A stretch of DNA of 64,000 nucleotides, taken from contig NC_135212.1 in NCBI RefSeq assembly GCF_052324685.1, positions 7,007,278 to 7,071,277 on the forward strand, in the 5' to 3' direction. The notes below the pieces were generated by a model that was given only the letters and a program-made list of their open reading frames with translations, was not told where the DNA came from and ran no database searches. The stretch is from Brachyhypopomus gauderio (lineage: Eukaryota; Chordata; Actinopteri; Gymnotiformes; Hypopomidae). Of this stretch, positions 1-15,607 are shown one piece after another. Position 1 is the first letter of the stretch. Every line of letters begins with the position of its first letter. The position numbers and the translations under genes are program-made.

Positions 1-1
1 T

Positions 2-58
2 CTGACCACCCGCATACGGTCCATCCACCTGTCCTCCGCCAAAGGTTCCGTCGTCTGA
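2..58 (+). CDS. possible 3'-terminal coding fragment of an unidentified gene
   Basis: Reading from base 2 there are 18 open codons ending at TGA 56-58, with a C-terminus reading ...RSIHLSSAKGSVV. Nothing upstream is available, so neither an exon boundary nor a homolog can be shown. About 1.2 kb of non-repetitive sequence follows, ending in an AATAAA at 1255-1260, which is what a 3' UTR would look like. In human the gene left of MLC1 is TTLL8, but this tail is too short to assign. It may equally be noncoding. Confidence 0.22.
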   Translation: MTTRIRSIHLSSAKGSVV

Positions 59-1280
59 GTTTCCCACGGCCACTCTGGAGCACCTGTGGCCCACACCCTG
101 AAGTGTACACTTCGTCTGATAGAGCAGCGGAGTTTGATAAGCCTGCTTGACCTAAAACAGCAGCAGGACGTGTCCCTTCTGAAGAGAGAACCAGTGGGCA
201 GGAGGTTGGCAGGCCCACACTGCTTTCTAGGCTTGATGAGTAAGAAACGGTACTGCACGGACTTTTGTCCTTCAGGGTGAACAGTGTCTCTGTAACATCA
301 CAGCTGTAGTCGAGGCAGTATGTGTGTAGTCTGTATTTCGCTGGCTCCAGACCACTGAACCAGTGAAGACAAGTCCACCATGTACGATGATGGAAATCCT
401 CAAATAGTACAGATCACGTGAGCGAAAGCTGGGTCTGCTCGCTCACCTGTCTTTGGTCCTGAGGGTCTGTCTGCCACCGGCTCGGTTCTCCCACCACTAC
501 CACACCGTCTCTGCCCGGCTCCGGCCCGGGTGGTCAGGCACAGTGGAACCAAATCACCAATCATAGAGCTTCGCGTCCTCAGCCGTCCCGCGTTGGGGCT
601 TTTGTGGCATGCTTTGCTTGTCTGCTTGCTGTCCATTGTCTCCATTCTGTCCATAGCTCGTGGAAGGGGAACCACAGCAGGTCCTTCATCATCAGTGTTT
701 ATTGTCAGTGTTCATCATCAGTGTTTATTGTCAGTGTTCATTGTCAGTGTTTATTGTCAGTGTTCATCATCATGTCTATTACCGGAAGCAGATTAACCAT
801 GGTAGTTTGTGTAAATATAGCATGTAAATGTCTAATAGGGAGACTGCTCTCCCCCTGTAATTACATGTATATAACACAGATCTTCATTTAAGGACGAACC
901 TCTAAGTGTATCTACAAATCAAACAATTTCCCAGTTGTAAATGTGCAGATGCATGTCTTTGTTTTTTTCTTTTATCGACCCTGGGCTCCTGTGTGCAGAA
1001 CTATATCTGTGTTAGTAAAACCAGAAAGAGTGCTGTGATCAGCATGGCGTTGAAGAGGTGTAGCTCTGAACATTCCTGGAACTGAAGAGATGACTGACTC
1101 AGTATGTGACTACTGTGTGCTCTGATCTCTGCTCTGTGTGCTTTGTGTCTTATCATGGTGTTTGTGGAACTATGTATAAATCCCTATGTATCTAAATCAC
1201 CTTTATTTGTAAAGATTAATGCAAAAACGCTGTCCTTTAAGTTATGTCCTTGAAAATAAACATATTTTAGTATCTGAACA
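59..1280 (+). other. possible 3' UTR or intergenic stretch
   Basis: No coding exon is recognisable. The stretch contains a short degenerate repeat at about 687-772 (alternating TCAGTGTTTATTG and TCAGTGTTCATCA) and ends with a canonical polyadenylation hexamer. If the fragment at 2-58 is a real gene end, this is its 3' UTR. Confidence 0.25.
1255..1260 (+). terminator. candidate polyadenylation signal AATAAA
   Basis: Canonical hexamer about 1.2 kb after the TGA at 56-58. It is assigned only by position, because such hexamers also occur by chance in AT-rich DNA. Confidence 0.25.
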
Positions 1281-2586
1281 GTCCTGTGTAAACACTAGCT
1301 TGCAGAAGGTCCAGCCCAGCGGTGTCCCCCATTTGGCCAAACCTCTGAGCATTCTGGGAAATCGCTGGCTGGGATAATGAAGTGTGCCTTCCCTCTGGGG
1401 GTTTCTCAGGCAGACCCGTTTAATCTCAGCAAACCAGACATTCACAGCAAGGATGCTTCCTGACACAAGGCCCATTCTGAAACCATTTTTATCATGGAAT
1501 CGCTTTCACATCGTACTACATGCGTTCCCTCTATCTATTCTCTTTGTGAACTATGCCCTCTGGGAAAATTGCCGTGAAAGCCGGGCACGCCTGATATCCT
1601 TACTAGAAGACAAATACAAATGAACCCAGCCGGGCTGGCAGCGTGACTGCTGGGTCAAACGTTTCGGAGCAGATGCAGTGAGGAAGGAACATGGGCAGGA
1701 AGTGGGAAAAGATGAAAGAGTGAAGGGAAGAGTGAGGTTGCGTGCAGACAGCCACCACGCTAGGGTTAGCCTTAGAGAACAAGGAGAGACGTTGTTCCCT
1801 GTGGTGTTAGCACAGAGGACGCGGGGTTAATCCCCTCCACACCAGTAAGCTCTGCTTCCCGTGTGGAAAATGGGAGTGTGTGCAATAAACAGGATTATCT
1901 TCTTCATCGTCCTTTTAGGTGTGACGTAGACTGTACTCATTTCATTGTCTGTAATTGCATTGTATGGCCCCCAAACTGCAGTCTCTCTTTTGGAACTTTG
2001 CCCAGCCAATACTCCATGTGCAGAGGTGAATTTAAAATTCCACCTGGATATTTCTTGAGGGGGAACATTTGATGGGGGCAGGCCTTCCTTGTGCTTACAC
2101 CCCAGGCTCTCAGACCTCATAAATCAATTTGCAATTCCATAGTCTCCTCAAGCCTCTTCCTCTCCCAGAGCCACAGGCTTTATGTGAGGGCAAGCCACTC
2201 TGGGCTTAGAAGGACACCGTATACAGCACCATGTACCTCCGAGCAGGTAAGGAGGGCTTATTTATAGAGTACATTTACAACCAACCACAAATAAATTCCT
2301 TTATAAAGCACTTCCGGCAATGGTGGGTGATTTTAAACGGGCGCTACAGATAAATATATATGTGCTTGAACAACTGATGAAGGCCCCCTGTTGATATCAT
2401 GTTCTTTTTTCTCTGGAAGCCTTGTGTACTTCAATTGTGAATGTCACCTTTTACTACAGTACGTTACAGTTACTCAATGGAATGCAACTAGAAATATAGA
2501 AAATAAAACCAGAAAATACAGGAAATGTGTATGCAATATTGAGACACAAAAATACATTTATTACATGCTTTTCCAGGCTTCATTTA
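1281..2586. other. intergenic, no feature seen
   Basis: Both strands were read. There are only short non-conserved ORFs, with no repeat array, recognisable exon or RNA gene. Confidence 0.4.
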
Positions 2587-2594
2587 CACTAGAG

Positions 2595-2779
2595 CAGGGC
2601 TATTCAACTGGCGGCACAAGTGTTACCCACCCCCGGTCAACAAATTACGTTCAACACCTCCACCCACCCATTTTACATCTACTATGACAGTATTGATATA
2701 GGTCTGAAAATTGTCTGGCTCACAGGTCAGAGCTCTCTGCCAAATCTGGCCCGCAGAAAAATATAGTTGAATAGCCCTG
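2595..2779. mobile_element. hAT-type MITE, 185 bp
   Basis: The element begins CAGGGCTATTCAACT and ends with the inverse, AGTTGAATAGCCCTG, giving 15-bp perfect terminal inverted repeats. It is flanked on both sides by the identical 8-bp direct repeat CACTAGAG (2587-2594 and 2780-2787), the target-site duplication length of hAT transposons. The internal 150 bp has no ORF, so this is a non-autonomous miniature element. A CAGGG(G)TATTCAA start is common in fish hAT families. The perfect duplication suggests a fairly young insertion. Confidence 0.88.
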
Positions 2780-2787
2780 CACTAGAG

Positions 2788-3657
2788 AAGCAGAAGCACT
2801 CAACTCTCACCTGAAAGGAATGGAACCTGAAGGCGATGGAATGGTACCAGAAAGTTACTTCAGAAAACTTCAGGACATTCTACCTAAGAGTTCAAGATGT
2901 ACTTGGTCACACAAAGTACTGGATTTTGCCTGTAGGAGCCATTTTGTTCTGAAAATTGTGTTTTTTTGGTATGTCATATTGAGTTCATATTCCTGTATTC
3001 TCTTGTTGTTAAGAAATAACACAGAGAAGTAATTATATATGATCATTTCTCCTTTGCTAAAACAACACATGTAATAGTGGCCCAAGATGGTTGCAGTATA
3101 GATTAAATAAAAAAGGAAGGTAAAGGTAACCTTAGCAACAGAAGAGAATAAGTTTAATTCAAGAATGTACTTTAATGCAAGGTAGGAAGGAGAGTGTCAC
3201 TGTGTAGAACATGCAGGAACACACACGGGAGCATGTTCACGTCTCCATCTCTAGAGTTTCATCAAAATGAAACCCAACATACACCGGCTCCACAAAAGGG
3301 TTCAGTCACTGCAACAAACTACAAATATATAACCAGAACAACTGAGAAGAACAATAAATGTGAAGAGGGCAATTAATTTACACCCTGAAACAGGTGATTA
3401 ATCTGAACTAATGCTGAATGTTGCATGTTCCACAGTCTTGGGGCAGCTACTGCAATACCTGGTCACTAATGAATTGTAATTGAGACCATGAAACATACAG
3501 AAGAATGATTTGGTGATCTTGATTGATTTGGTGATCTAGGGTCTTGCATTAGAACAGAGGTAAACAGATTGGTTATATAAGAAAGGGGACAGACTATTCA
3601 GAGCTTTTATAGTGAATGGAACCTTCAAATTAATCATGTATGTATGGGGAGCCATGG
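2788..3657. other. intergenic, no feature seen
   Basis: AT-rich sequence with short unconvincing ORFs. A small local duplication, TTGATTTGGTGATCT, lies near 3505-3540. Nothing else stands out. Confidence 0.35.
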
Positions 3658-5881
3658 GGAATGTCTCAGAGAGAACTGGATTACACCAATAAGAAGTGAA
3701 TGTCTCAGAGAGGACTGGATTACACTAATAAGAATTGAATGTCTCAGAGAGGACTGGATTATACCAATAAGAAGTGAATGTCTCAGAGAGGACTGGATTA
3801 CACCAATAAGAAGTGAATGTCTCAAAGAGGACTGGATTACACCAATAAGAAGTGAATGTCTCAGAGAGGACTGGATTACACCAATAGGAAGTGAATGTCT
3901 CAGAGAGGACTGGATTACACCAATAACAAGTGAATGTCTCAGAGAGGACTGGATTACACCAATAAGAAGTGAATGTCTCAGAGAGGACTGGATTACACCA
4001 ATAAGAAGTGAATGTCTCAGAGAGGACTGGATTACACCAATAAGAAGTGAATGTCTCAGAGAGGACTGGATTACACCAATAGGAAGTGAATGTCTCAGAG
4101 AGGACTGGATTACACCAATAGGAAGTGAATGTCTCAGAGAGGACTGGATTACACCAATAAGAAGTGAATGTCTCAGAGAGGACTTAATTACACCAATAAA
4201 AAGTGAATGTCTCAGAGAGGACTGGATTACACCAATAAGAAGTGAATATCTCAGAGAGGACTGGATTACACCAATAAGAAGTGAATGTCTCAGAGAGGAC
4301 TGGATTACACCAATAGGAAGTGAATGTCTCAGAGAGGACTGGATTACACCAATAGGAAGTGAATGTCTCAGAGAGGACTGGATTACACTAATAAGAATTG
4401 AATGTCTCAGAGAGGACTGGATTATACCAATAAGAAGTGAATGTCTCAGAGAGGACTGGATTACACCAATAAGAAGTGAATGTCTCAGAGAGGACTGGAT
4501 TACACCAATAAGAAGTGAATGTCTCAAAGAGGACTGGATTACACCAATAAGAAGTGAATGTCTCAGAGAGGACTGGATTACACCAATAGGAAGTGAATGT
4601 CTCAGAGAGGACTGGATTACACCAATAACAAGTGAATGTCTCAGAGAGGACTGGATTACACCAATAAGAAGTGAATGTCTCAGAGAGGACTGGATTACAC
4701 CAATAAGAAGTGAATGTCTCAGAGAGGACTGGATTACACCAATAAGAAGTGAATGTCTCAGAGAGGACTGGATTACACCAATAGGAAGTGAATGTCTCAG
4801 AGAGGACTGGATTACACCAATAGGAAGTGAATGTCTCAGAGAGGACTGGATTACACCAATAAGAAGTGAATGTCTCAGAGAGGACTTAATTACACCAATA
4901 AAAAGTGAATGTCTCAGAGAGGACTGGATTACACCAATAAGAAGTGAATATCTCAGAGAGGACTGGATTACACCAATAAGAAGTGAATGTCTCAGAGAGG
5001 ACTGGATTACACCAATAGGAAGTGAATGTCTCAGAGAGGACTGGATTACACCAATAGGAAGTGAATGTCTCAGAGAGGACTGGATTACACTAATAAGAAT
5101 TGAATGTCTCAGAGAGGACTGGATTATACCAATAAGAAGTGAATGTCTCAGAGAGGACTGGATTACACCAATAAGAAGTGAATGTCTCAGAGAGGACTGG
5201 ATTACACCAATAAGAAGTGAATGTCTCAGAGAGGACTGGATTACACCAATAGGAAGTGAATGTCTCAGAGAGGACTGGATTACACCAATAGGAAGTGAAT
5301 GTCTCAGAGAGGACTGGATTATACCAATAAGAAGTGAATGTCTCAGAGAGGACTGGATTACACCAATAAGAAGTGGATGTCTCAGAGAGGACTGGATTAC
5401 ACCAATAGGAAGTGAATGTCTCAGAGAGGACTGGATTACACCAATAGGAAGTGAATGTCTCAGAGAGGACTGGATTACACCAATAACAAGTGAATGTCTC
5501 AGAGAGGACTGGATTACACCAATAACAAGTGAATGTCTCAGAGAGGACTGGATTACACCAATAAGAAGTGAATGTCTCAGAGAGGACTGGATTACACCAA
5601 TAGGAAGTGAATGTCTCAGAGAGGACTGGATTACACCAATAGGAAGTGAATGTCTCAGAGAGGACTGGATTACACCAATAAGAAGTGAATGTCTCAGAGA
5701 GGACTTAATTACACCAATAAAAAGTGAATGTCTCAGAGAGGACTGGATTACACCAATAAGAAGTGAATATCTCAGAGAGGACTGGATTACACCAATAGGA
5801 AGTGAATGTCTCAGAGAGGACTGGATTACACCAATAGGAAGTGAATGTCTCAGAGAGGACTGGATTACACCAATAAGAAGT
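3658..5881 (+). repeat. 39-bp satellite/minisatellite array, about 57 copies
   Basis: The unit is 39 bp, with the core GAATGTCTCAGAGAGGACTG followed by GATTACACCAATAAGAAGT. Copies are nearly identical and differ at a few fixed positions (AAGAAGT/AGGAAGT/AACAAGT, GGATTACACC/TTAATTACACC, CACTAATAAGAATT). Because 39 is a multiple of 3 the array is open in frame on both strands (766 codons forward, 297 reverse), and the forward frame repeats a 13-residue unit ECLREDWITPIRS. The openness on both strands follows from the unit length and is not evidence of coding. Variant units recur in blocks, showing higher-order amplification. Confidence 0.95.
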
Positions 5882-6013
5882 GAGTTACAACAGAAACTGA
5901 AACAGAAATCCTTCTCAGGGTTTTTACCTCTGCTTTTACACTAGATGATGTGGGAGGTTTTTTTTGTTGTTGTTTCATTTAAGAAACGATCAGTAGATCT
6001 TCCAGGATCAGAT

Positions 6014-6333
6014 TGTGACGATCGGGGTGGAGCGAAGGACGAGACACAGAATCCTTGCAAAGACGTCACTTTTAATCTTTTTGCACACAGAGGAACATTT
6101 GACACTTACACAGAAACGTGTAGACTCTAGACAACGACGAGCACAGGACACTGCGCGAACGCACATTAAATAGACTAACCACATTAGCCCCACGTGATTA
6201 CGAGACGTTTCACAGGTGAGACACATTATCACACGACATAGCCATAACCACGGAGTTCCACAGACGCAGACAAAGCACGTGGACAACGTTTACACATGCC
6301 CAAAAGGGAGGGGCCGGGGTCCTCAACGTGACA
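6014..6333 (-). mobile_element. solo LTR, 320 bp
   Basis: The block starts TGTGACG and ends CGTGACA, the TG...CA ends of a long terminal repeat, and is flanked by the 5-bp direct repeat CAGAT (6009-6013 and 6334-6338). There is no internal coding region, so it is a solo LTR left by recombination between two LTRs. The minus strand is the likely sense strand: read that way it begins TGTCACGTTGAGGACCCC, and the A-rich stretch near the other end could serve polyadenylation. The family (Gypsy-type or endogenous-retrovirus-type) cannot be told without a library search. Confidence 0.8.
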
Positions 6334-6338
6334 CAGAT

Positions 6339-6715
6339 AAATTACTTTAGATTTGCTTTTGTTTAGTTTTCTCAGAGAACAGAGATCATTGTGTTTCAGG
6401 GATATGTAAAGTTGTGTATCAGCATCATAGCAACAGAAGGAAATGTAATTTTGCATAATGTGTTCCAGATAAGCACAAGGAAAAAATATGGAATCACTCA
6501 ATTATTTATCTTTTTGTGTTTTTGTGTGTCTTATGAAAGGCATACATGTCACATATGGAGTAACAGAGAAGGTAGGAGCAAAACACCCAGGAGGGAAATT
6601 ACAGTTCATCAGTAAACAGACGAAATATTTAATCAAAGATACTAATACTCATTGCAGCAATTACTGACTACTAATTACTTTGTTGGGACACAAAACTCTC
6701 CCTCACTCTCTTTCT

Positions 6716-6750
<35 letters not shown>

Positions 6751-7433
6751 TGCTAGTGCATGTACACAGTGGCTTTGGAGGGGGAACAGGAATGTGGTAA
6801 AGGGGGGAGAGAGGGGGAGTGGTTCAAAAGGTATCCATGGATACTGGTGCTCAAGGACAATGCTGATCTGTAACTGTGCTACACTGTCAAACATGAGTGG
6901 TGAGCCTAACTCACATATACACACAAATCACACAACAGAGTCCCACACCAAAGGACAGATTCCTGTACAAAATGGCAGAACTCCTCACCAAGGAACAGAT
7001 CCCACATAAAAGAGTCTGCATATTCTGTCCTACACCAGAGGACACAGGTTTTACACCAGAGGACAGAGGTCCCATAGAACTCTCAATGTTCTCTCATCTG
7101 AACTGTCCTTAAACACCTTTACCAACTAACACAGGACTAGACAAGGAGGTGTCCTACATGGGAGTCTCGGGACAGAGGCGTGTTTGAGCACTGAGCACGC
7201 TGTATTACTGTTCCAGCTCAGGACGTTTCTAAAGCCCAGAGAGACATGCTGGTTTACTGGGTCCTTTGTCCTACACTGTGAGGCCAGTAATGTGGGGAGA
7301 AGTGGGGGTGTCTCCTGTGATGATGAGCAGTATGTGTCCCCGTGAACGCAAACACACCTGAGTTCTGTATCCTCACATTTGTTTGAATGCATATGTAAGA
7401 GCTTCTGTTTGCATGTCTCTGTGGGTAGAACTG
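6339..7433. other. intergenic with small repeats
   Basis: A (TG)n run lies at about 6720-6749. A degenerate repeat around CACACCAGAGGACA(C/G)AGG runs over about 6940-7075. No exon was recognised. Confidence 0.4.
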
Positions 7434-7434
7434 C

Positions 7435-7484
<50 letters not shown>

Positions 7485-7550
7485 GTTTGTATGCGTTCAT
7501 GTGTGTGTTTGTGAACATATGTGTGTGTATGTGTGTGTGTGTGTGTGTGG
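7434..7550 (+). repeat. (TG)n microsatellites
   Basis: A nearly pure TG run at 7435-7482 is followed by interrupted TG runs to 7550. These produce the apparent Cys-Val-rich ORFs, which are artefacts. Confidence 0.9.
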
Positions 7551-7679
7551 TGGGGGTGATTTATGTGGGAGTATTCTCAGTGAGTTGCTCACGGCAGTTG
7601 GAGACCATAAAGACGCTCAGTCCCTGCTGCGAGCCCCTCTCTCTATTCTGCCACTCCTCCGTCTCTTTCATCCCTAATT

Positions 7680-7866
7680 CTCTCCACTCTCCTCCTTTCC
7701 TCTCTCCATCCTCTTTCTCTTTCTGTCTCTCTCCTCTCTTCTCCTCTCCTCTCCCTCTTTCTTCTCTCTCCTCCCTCTCTCCTCTCCTCTCTTCCTCTCT
7801 TCCTCTCTCCTCTCCTCTCCTCTCCTCTCCCTCTTTCTTCTCTCTTCTCCCGCTCTCCTCTCTTCA
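7680..7866 (+). repeat. polypyrimidine (CT-rich) tract
   Basis: About 185 bases are almost all C and T, with repeated CTCTCCTCTCCTCTCC motifs. About 100 bases later a purine tract of similar length occurs on the same strand, so the two could pair as a long inverted repeat. Confidence 0.9.
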
Positions 7867-7967
7867 TTGTCATTCACAGTCTGTTCCTCACTGGCTCTCA
7901 ACTTTTTGTATTTTCCTTTCAGCAGCTCCAGAAGTTTCGGGGGTGGGGCTTAGTTTGGGCGAGAGGA

Positions 7968-8172
7968 AGCAAGAGAAAGAGTGGGAGAGAGAGGGAGAGA
8001 GAGAAGGAGGGAGAGGAAGAGAGAGGGAGGGAGAGAGAGAGAGAAAGAGAGAGACAGACAGAGAGGGAGAAAGAGAGTGAGAGGGAGAGGGGGAGAAAGG
8101 GAGTGAGAGATGGAGAGAGAGAAAGAGGGAGAGAGAGAGAGGGAGAGAGGGAGAGGGAGGGAGAGGGAGGGG
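7968..8172 (+). repeat. polypurine (GA-rich) tract
   Basis: About 200 bases are almost all G and A (GAGAGAGAGGGAGAG and variants). The tract ends about 100 bases before a consensus splice donor that may close a noncoding first exon of mlc1. Confidence 0.9.
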
Positions 8173-8271
8173 GCTTTCCTGAGGACTAGCAAACTAACGA
8201 GGCTGAATGCACTTTTGAAAGAGAAGCTGGTGGTTTGATCAGAAGTGGAAGACGAACACGACACTGAACAG
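8173..8271 (+). other. possible 5' noncoding exon of mlc1
   Basis: A non-repetitive 100-base segment ends at CTGAACAG followed by the consensus donor GTGAGT at 8272. The first mlc1 coding exon is 0.7 kb downstream and has AG dinucleotides just upstream of its ATG that could serve as acceptor. The 5' boundary is unknown. This is inference from one splice signal and position. Confidence 0.3.
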
Positions 8272-8987
8272 GTGAGTGACAGGCGGCAGGTGTGTGTGAC
8301 TGAGACAGGTGTGTGTGACTGAGACAGGTGGGAGGGTAGAGGGAATTGGAATTAACATTAAGAAAGCAAACGGCGGGGCAGAAGAGGGGGGTGTTGTTGT
8401 TGTTCTGGGGCACTTTAACGAGTGGATGCCCTCTTATCCCTCCACAGCGCTAGTGCCTGTCACACTGTGGAATGCTTGTTTGGGGCCCTAGTGCTGTGAT
8501 TTTATTTAAATAATAAACATTGTTTACAGCTGGCAAAAAACAGTAAAAAACAAATGAAAAGAGAGAATTGCCTTAATGCTAATAACACAGTGGGTTACTG
8601 TGAAACTTTACAAAGCTTCACAGAACTAATGGCCATGTATTATTATTATTATTTATACATTTTAACTCCTGTGCGTCTCAAACTGTTTTCATTAAATACA
8701 TTATGTATGATGTGTTGAAGAAACAATTAAGCCTTGTTATTCAGTTTTTATGAGCAGATGAGCCACTCATCTGTGATTATCACCCATGCTTAAAAGGACT
8801 TAGACATCCAACAGGTTGACTGATTCCATGTTGCATATCCACGTCTGATGCCACACGTTCCATCACGAGCACGAGCAGTGAGTGTGGCCGCGTGTTTCGG
8901 CAGGAGCAGGTAGGTCTCCGCGTCTCAACGTCTCCGCGTGTCAACGTCTCGTTCGGGGTCTGGCGAGCACCGTGACCTCAGGGTGCG
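8272..8987. other. mlc1 upstream region or 5' intron
   Basis: No conserved coding sequence. Two copies of GTGTGTGACTGAGACAG occur at about 8291-8327, and there is a short (ATT)n run near 8638. The last 100 bases before the mlc1 ATG are rich in CG-containing words such as GTCTCCGCGT. Confidence 0.35.
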
Positions 8988-13425
<4,438 letters not shown>

Positions 13426-14485
13426 GCATCTGTGATGATTGGGAGGGGGAGGGGGGGGCTGTCTGAGAAGCAGAAGGAGCACATACAGTATGTGTGGAGG
13501 ATGACACGCGTGTGGAGGATGACACGCGTGTGGAGGATGACATGGGGAGGGACGTGTGGGAGGGGAGGCAGCAGGGAGGGAGAACAAATGTAGCATAATA
13601 GAGGAGAGCAGCTCAAATGTGGGTCGTACTAGTGTACTATGTACTAGTGTACTATGTACTAGTGTCGGGATAAAACTGAAATGGTTCAGAATACCTGAAA
13701 CTGTCCAACAGCTTGTGAATGAAGCAAGGTCACGTCGGTTCAAGAGGACGGGAATCTTTTGTCTTTTGTATATCGGGTTTTGTGCATAAAGTTCTGTAGC
13801 TTGTAAGCTGTTGCTTTTGTTATGTATTATATTCTGTGAGTGAAGGTACTGGAGGAAGTTAGGAATGAAGTTTAGAGGGAAAAGCGCGTGGGTGTAAACT
13901 TGTTTGTGCTGGATTTTGCCACAATCTAATTACAAATTTAACCATGGTGTCTCTAGTCACGTATTCTCGTTATACATCACACCTGGCGCCTGGAGACACC
14001 TGTGTTCTAGAGTTAGTGTCACTAAAGAAACAGCCAGCTATGTCTCGTCTGACGGCTGAATGGTTATAGATGTGGGACGGAGCTGAGCACAGAATGAGAG
14101 GGAATCAGAACTGTGAAGAACTGGTGGCATGACTAGTTTAGACTGGTGTAGACTGGTTTAGAGCCTCCTGTACAAATATCCCACCTGCTGGGACTCCCGC
14201 CTTGTTTATATGAACTGGACATGTGAACAAATGAAATGTGAGTTAATTTTATACTGTTGTAACAATGCACTTCATGTACAGTGTTTATTAGGTAAAAGCA
14301 CAAAGAACAGAATATATGTGATCTGGAAGAGAAATGAGATTAGTATATGATTATTGATACAGTAGTACTGCTGCCATATGTCCTATACATAACCCTAGTA
14401 TGTCCCATACATAACATTAATATCCTTTTACATGTTGGAAAGTGTATCCTGGTGCCTTAGACAAATAAAACCAGCGCTTTGTAAA
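13426..14485 (+). other. likely mlc1 3' UTR
   Basis: This follows the mlc1 stop codon. It contains tandem copies of GTGTGGAGGATGACACGC (about 13489-13540) and GTACTAGTGTACTAT (about 13625-13665). An AATAAA at 14464-14469 could end the transcript. No further exon is recognisable. Confidence 0.4.
14464..14469 (+). terminator. candidate mlc1 polyadenylation signal
   Basis: AATAAA about 1.04 kb after the mlc1 TGA. It is chosen as a canonical hexamer downstream; an earlier non-canonical site cannot be excluded. Confidence 0.35.
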
Positions 14486-15328
14486 TGTCATGTGAATGTA
14501 CATCTACTGATTTTAATATTGAATCTCCATCTCTCACTCCCTTTCTCCCCCTCCCCCTCTCCCTCCTTTTAGAGTGTTCCAATATTTTTTTCTCAAAATA
14601 TACATTATGAATATTTCTGTGTTTTTCAGGATGTAGGTTTTGTGTGATCCGTGCAGTACCACGCACTTTTCCCTTTTGTGCAGTGGAAAGATCTTGGGTG
14701 GAAATTACTGGAATGTTCTTTTAGTGTTAAATGCTAATTTCATCTGTTTTCAGGCAGTAATGAGTAGAGAGAGCATTAGACGTCTGTACCAAGAACAAAT
14801 ATATGGCCTACAGTACAGCCATAGGGGGCTAGACAGTGGAGCTCATGGTTTGAGTGTGTACACATTAGATTTAAAATGAAACAATAGCTGTGAGATTAAG
14901 CACAGAATGTCAGATTTGCACCTCTAGTCTGACACGTCTCTCCTCGTCAAGACCAAAGAAACATAAACGTAATAAAGCAGGGCATTGTGAGAATGGAATC
15001 ATGGCTGAAATATTAGGTATATCAACAACAACAACAAAAAACCTGTCTGACACATTGTTAAGAAGCACACTGGTGAGTTTAGCTGTAGCAAGCAATGTAG
15101 TGAATGACGGAAGAAGTACTGGATGTTTGGAGAATGCTACGCTAAACATCACAGCCTGTACTCTTCTGGAACAAAGTCTTATAGACAGATAAAATGTCCT
15201 AGACTGACAGACTGAGAAAAAGTCAGCATATAATGCAAAAGGTCTCCTCATCTGTGAAAACATGGTGGCATGGACTGTATAGATCTGTAAATAAACTCAT
15301 TTTGTCTTTGCTCAGTACAAGGCAATGC
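14486..15328. other. intergenic, no feature seen
   Basis: A small pyrimidine-rich patch lies at about 14537-14567. Otherwise there are only short ORFs without recognisable similarity. Confidence 0.35.
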
Positions 15329-15607
15329 AGTCTTTGTATGGGCCTGTATGGGACTGTATGGCTCTATATGGGCCTGTATGGACCAGTATGGGACTGTATG
15401 GCTCTAAATGGGCCTGTATGGGCCTGTAATTAACTATATGAGGCTGCATGAGTCTGTATGGGTCTATATGGGCCTATATGGGCATGCAATGAACTATATG
15501 AGTCTGTGTGGGCCTGTAATGAACTGTATGAGTCTGTGTGGAACTGTAAGGTCCTGTATAGGTCTATTATTGTCCTGAATGGGCATGTATGGGTCTATAA
15601 TGAAATA

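Noticed and set aside
3658-5881. CRISPR-like regular array
   Set aside because: Units are contiguous with no unique spacers, and the genome is vertebrate. The same applies to the arrays at 21586, 26680, 29810 and 61036.
3644-5944. 766-aa ORF as a protein-coding gene
   Set aside because: It is a tandem 39-bp array, so frames stay open on both strands by arithmetic. There is no splice structure, and variants show no coding bias.
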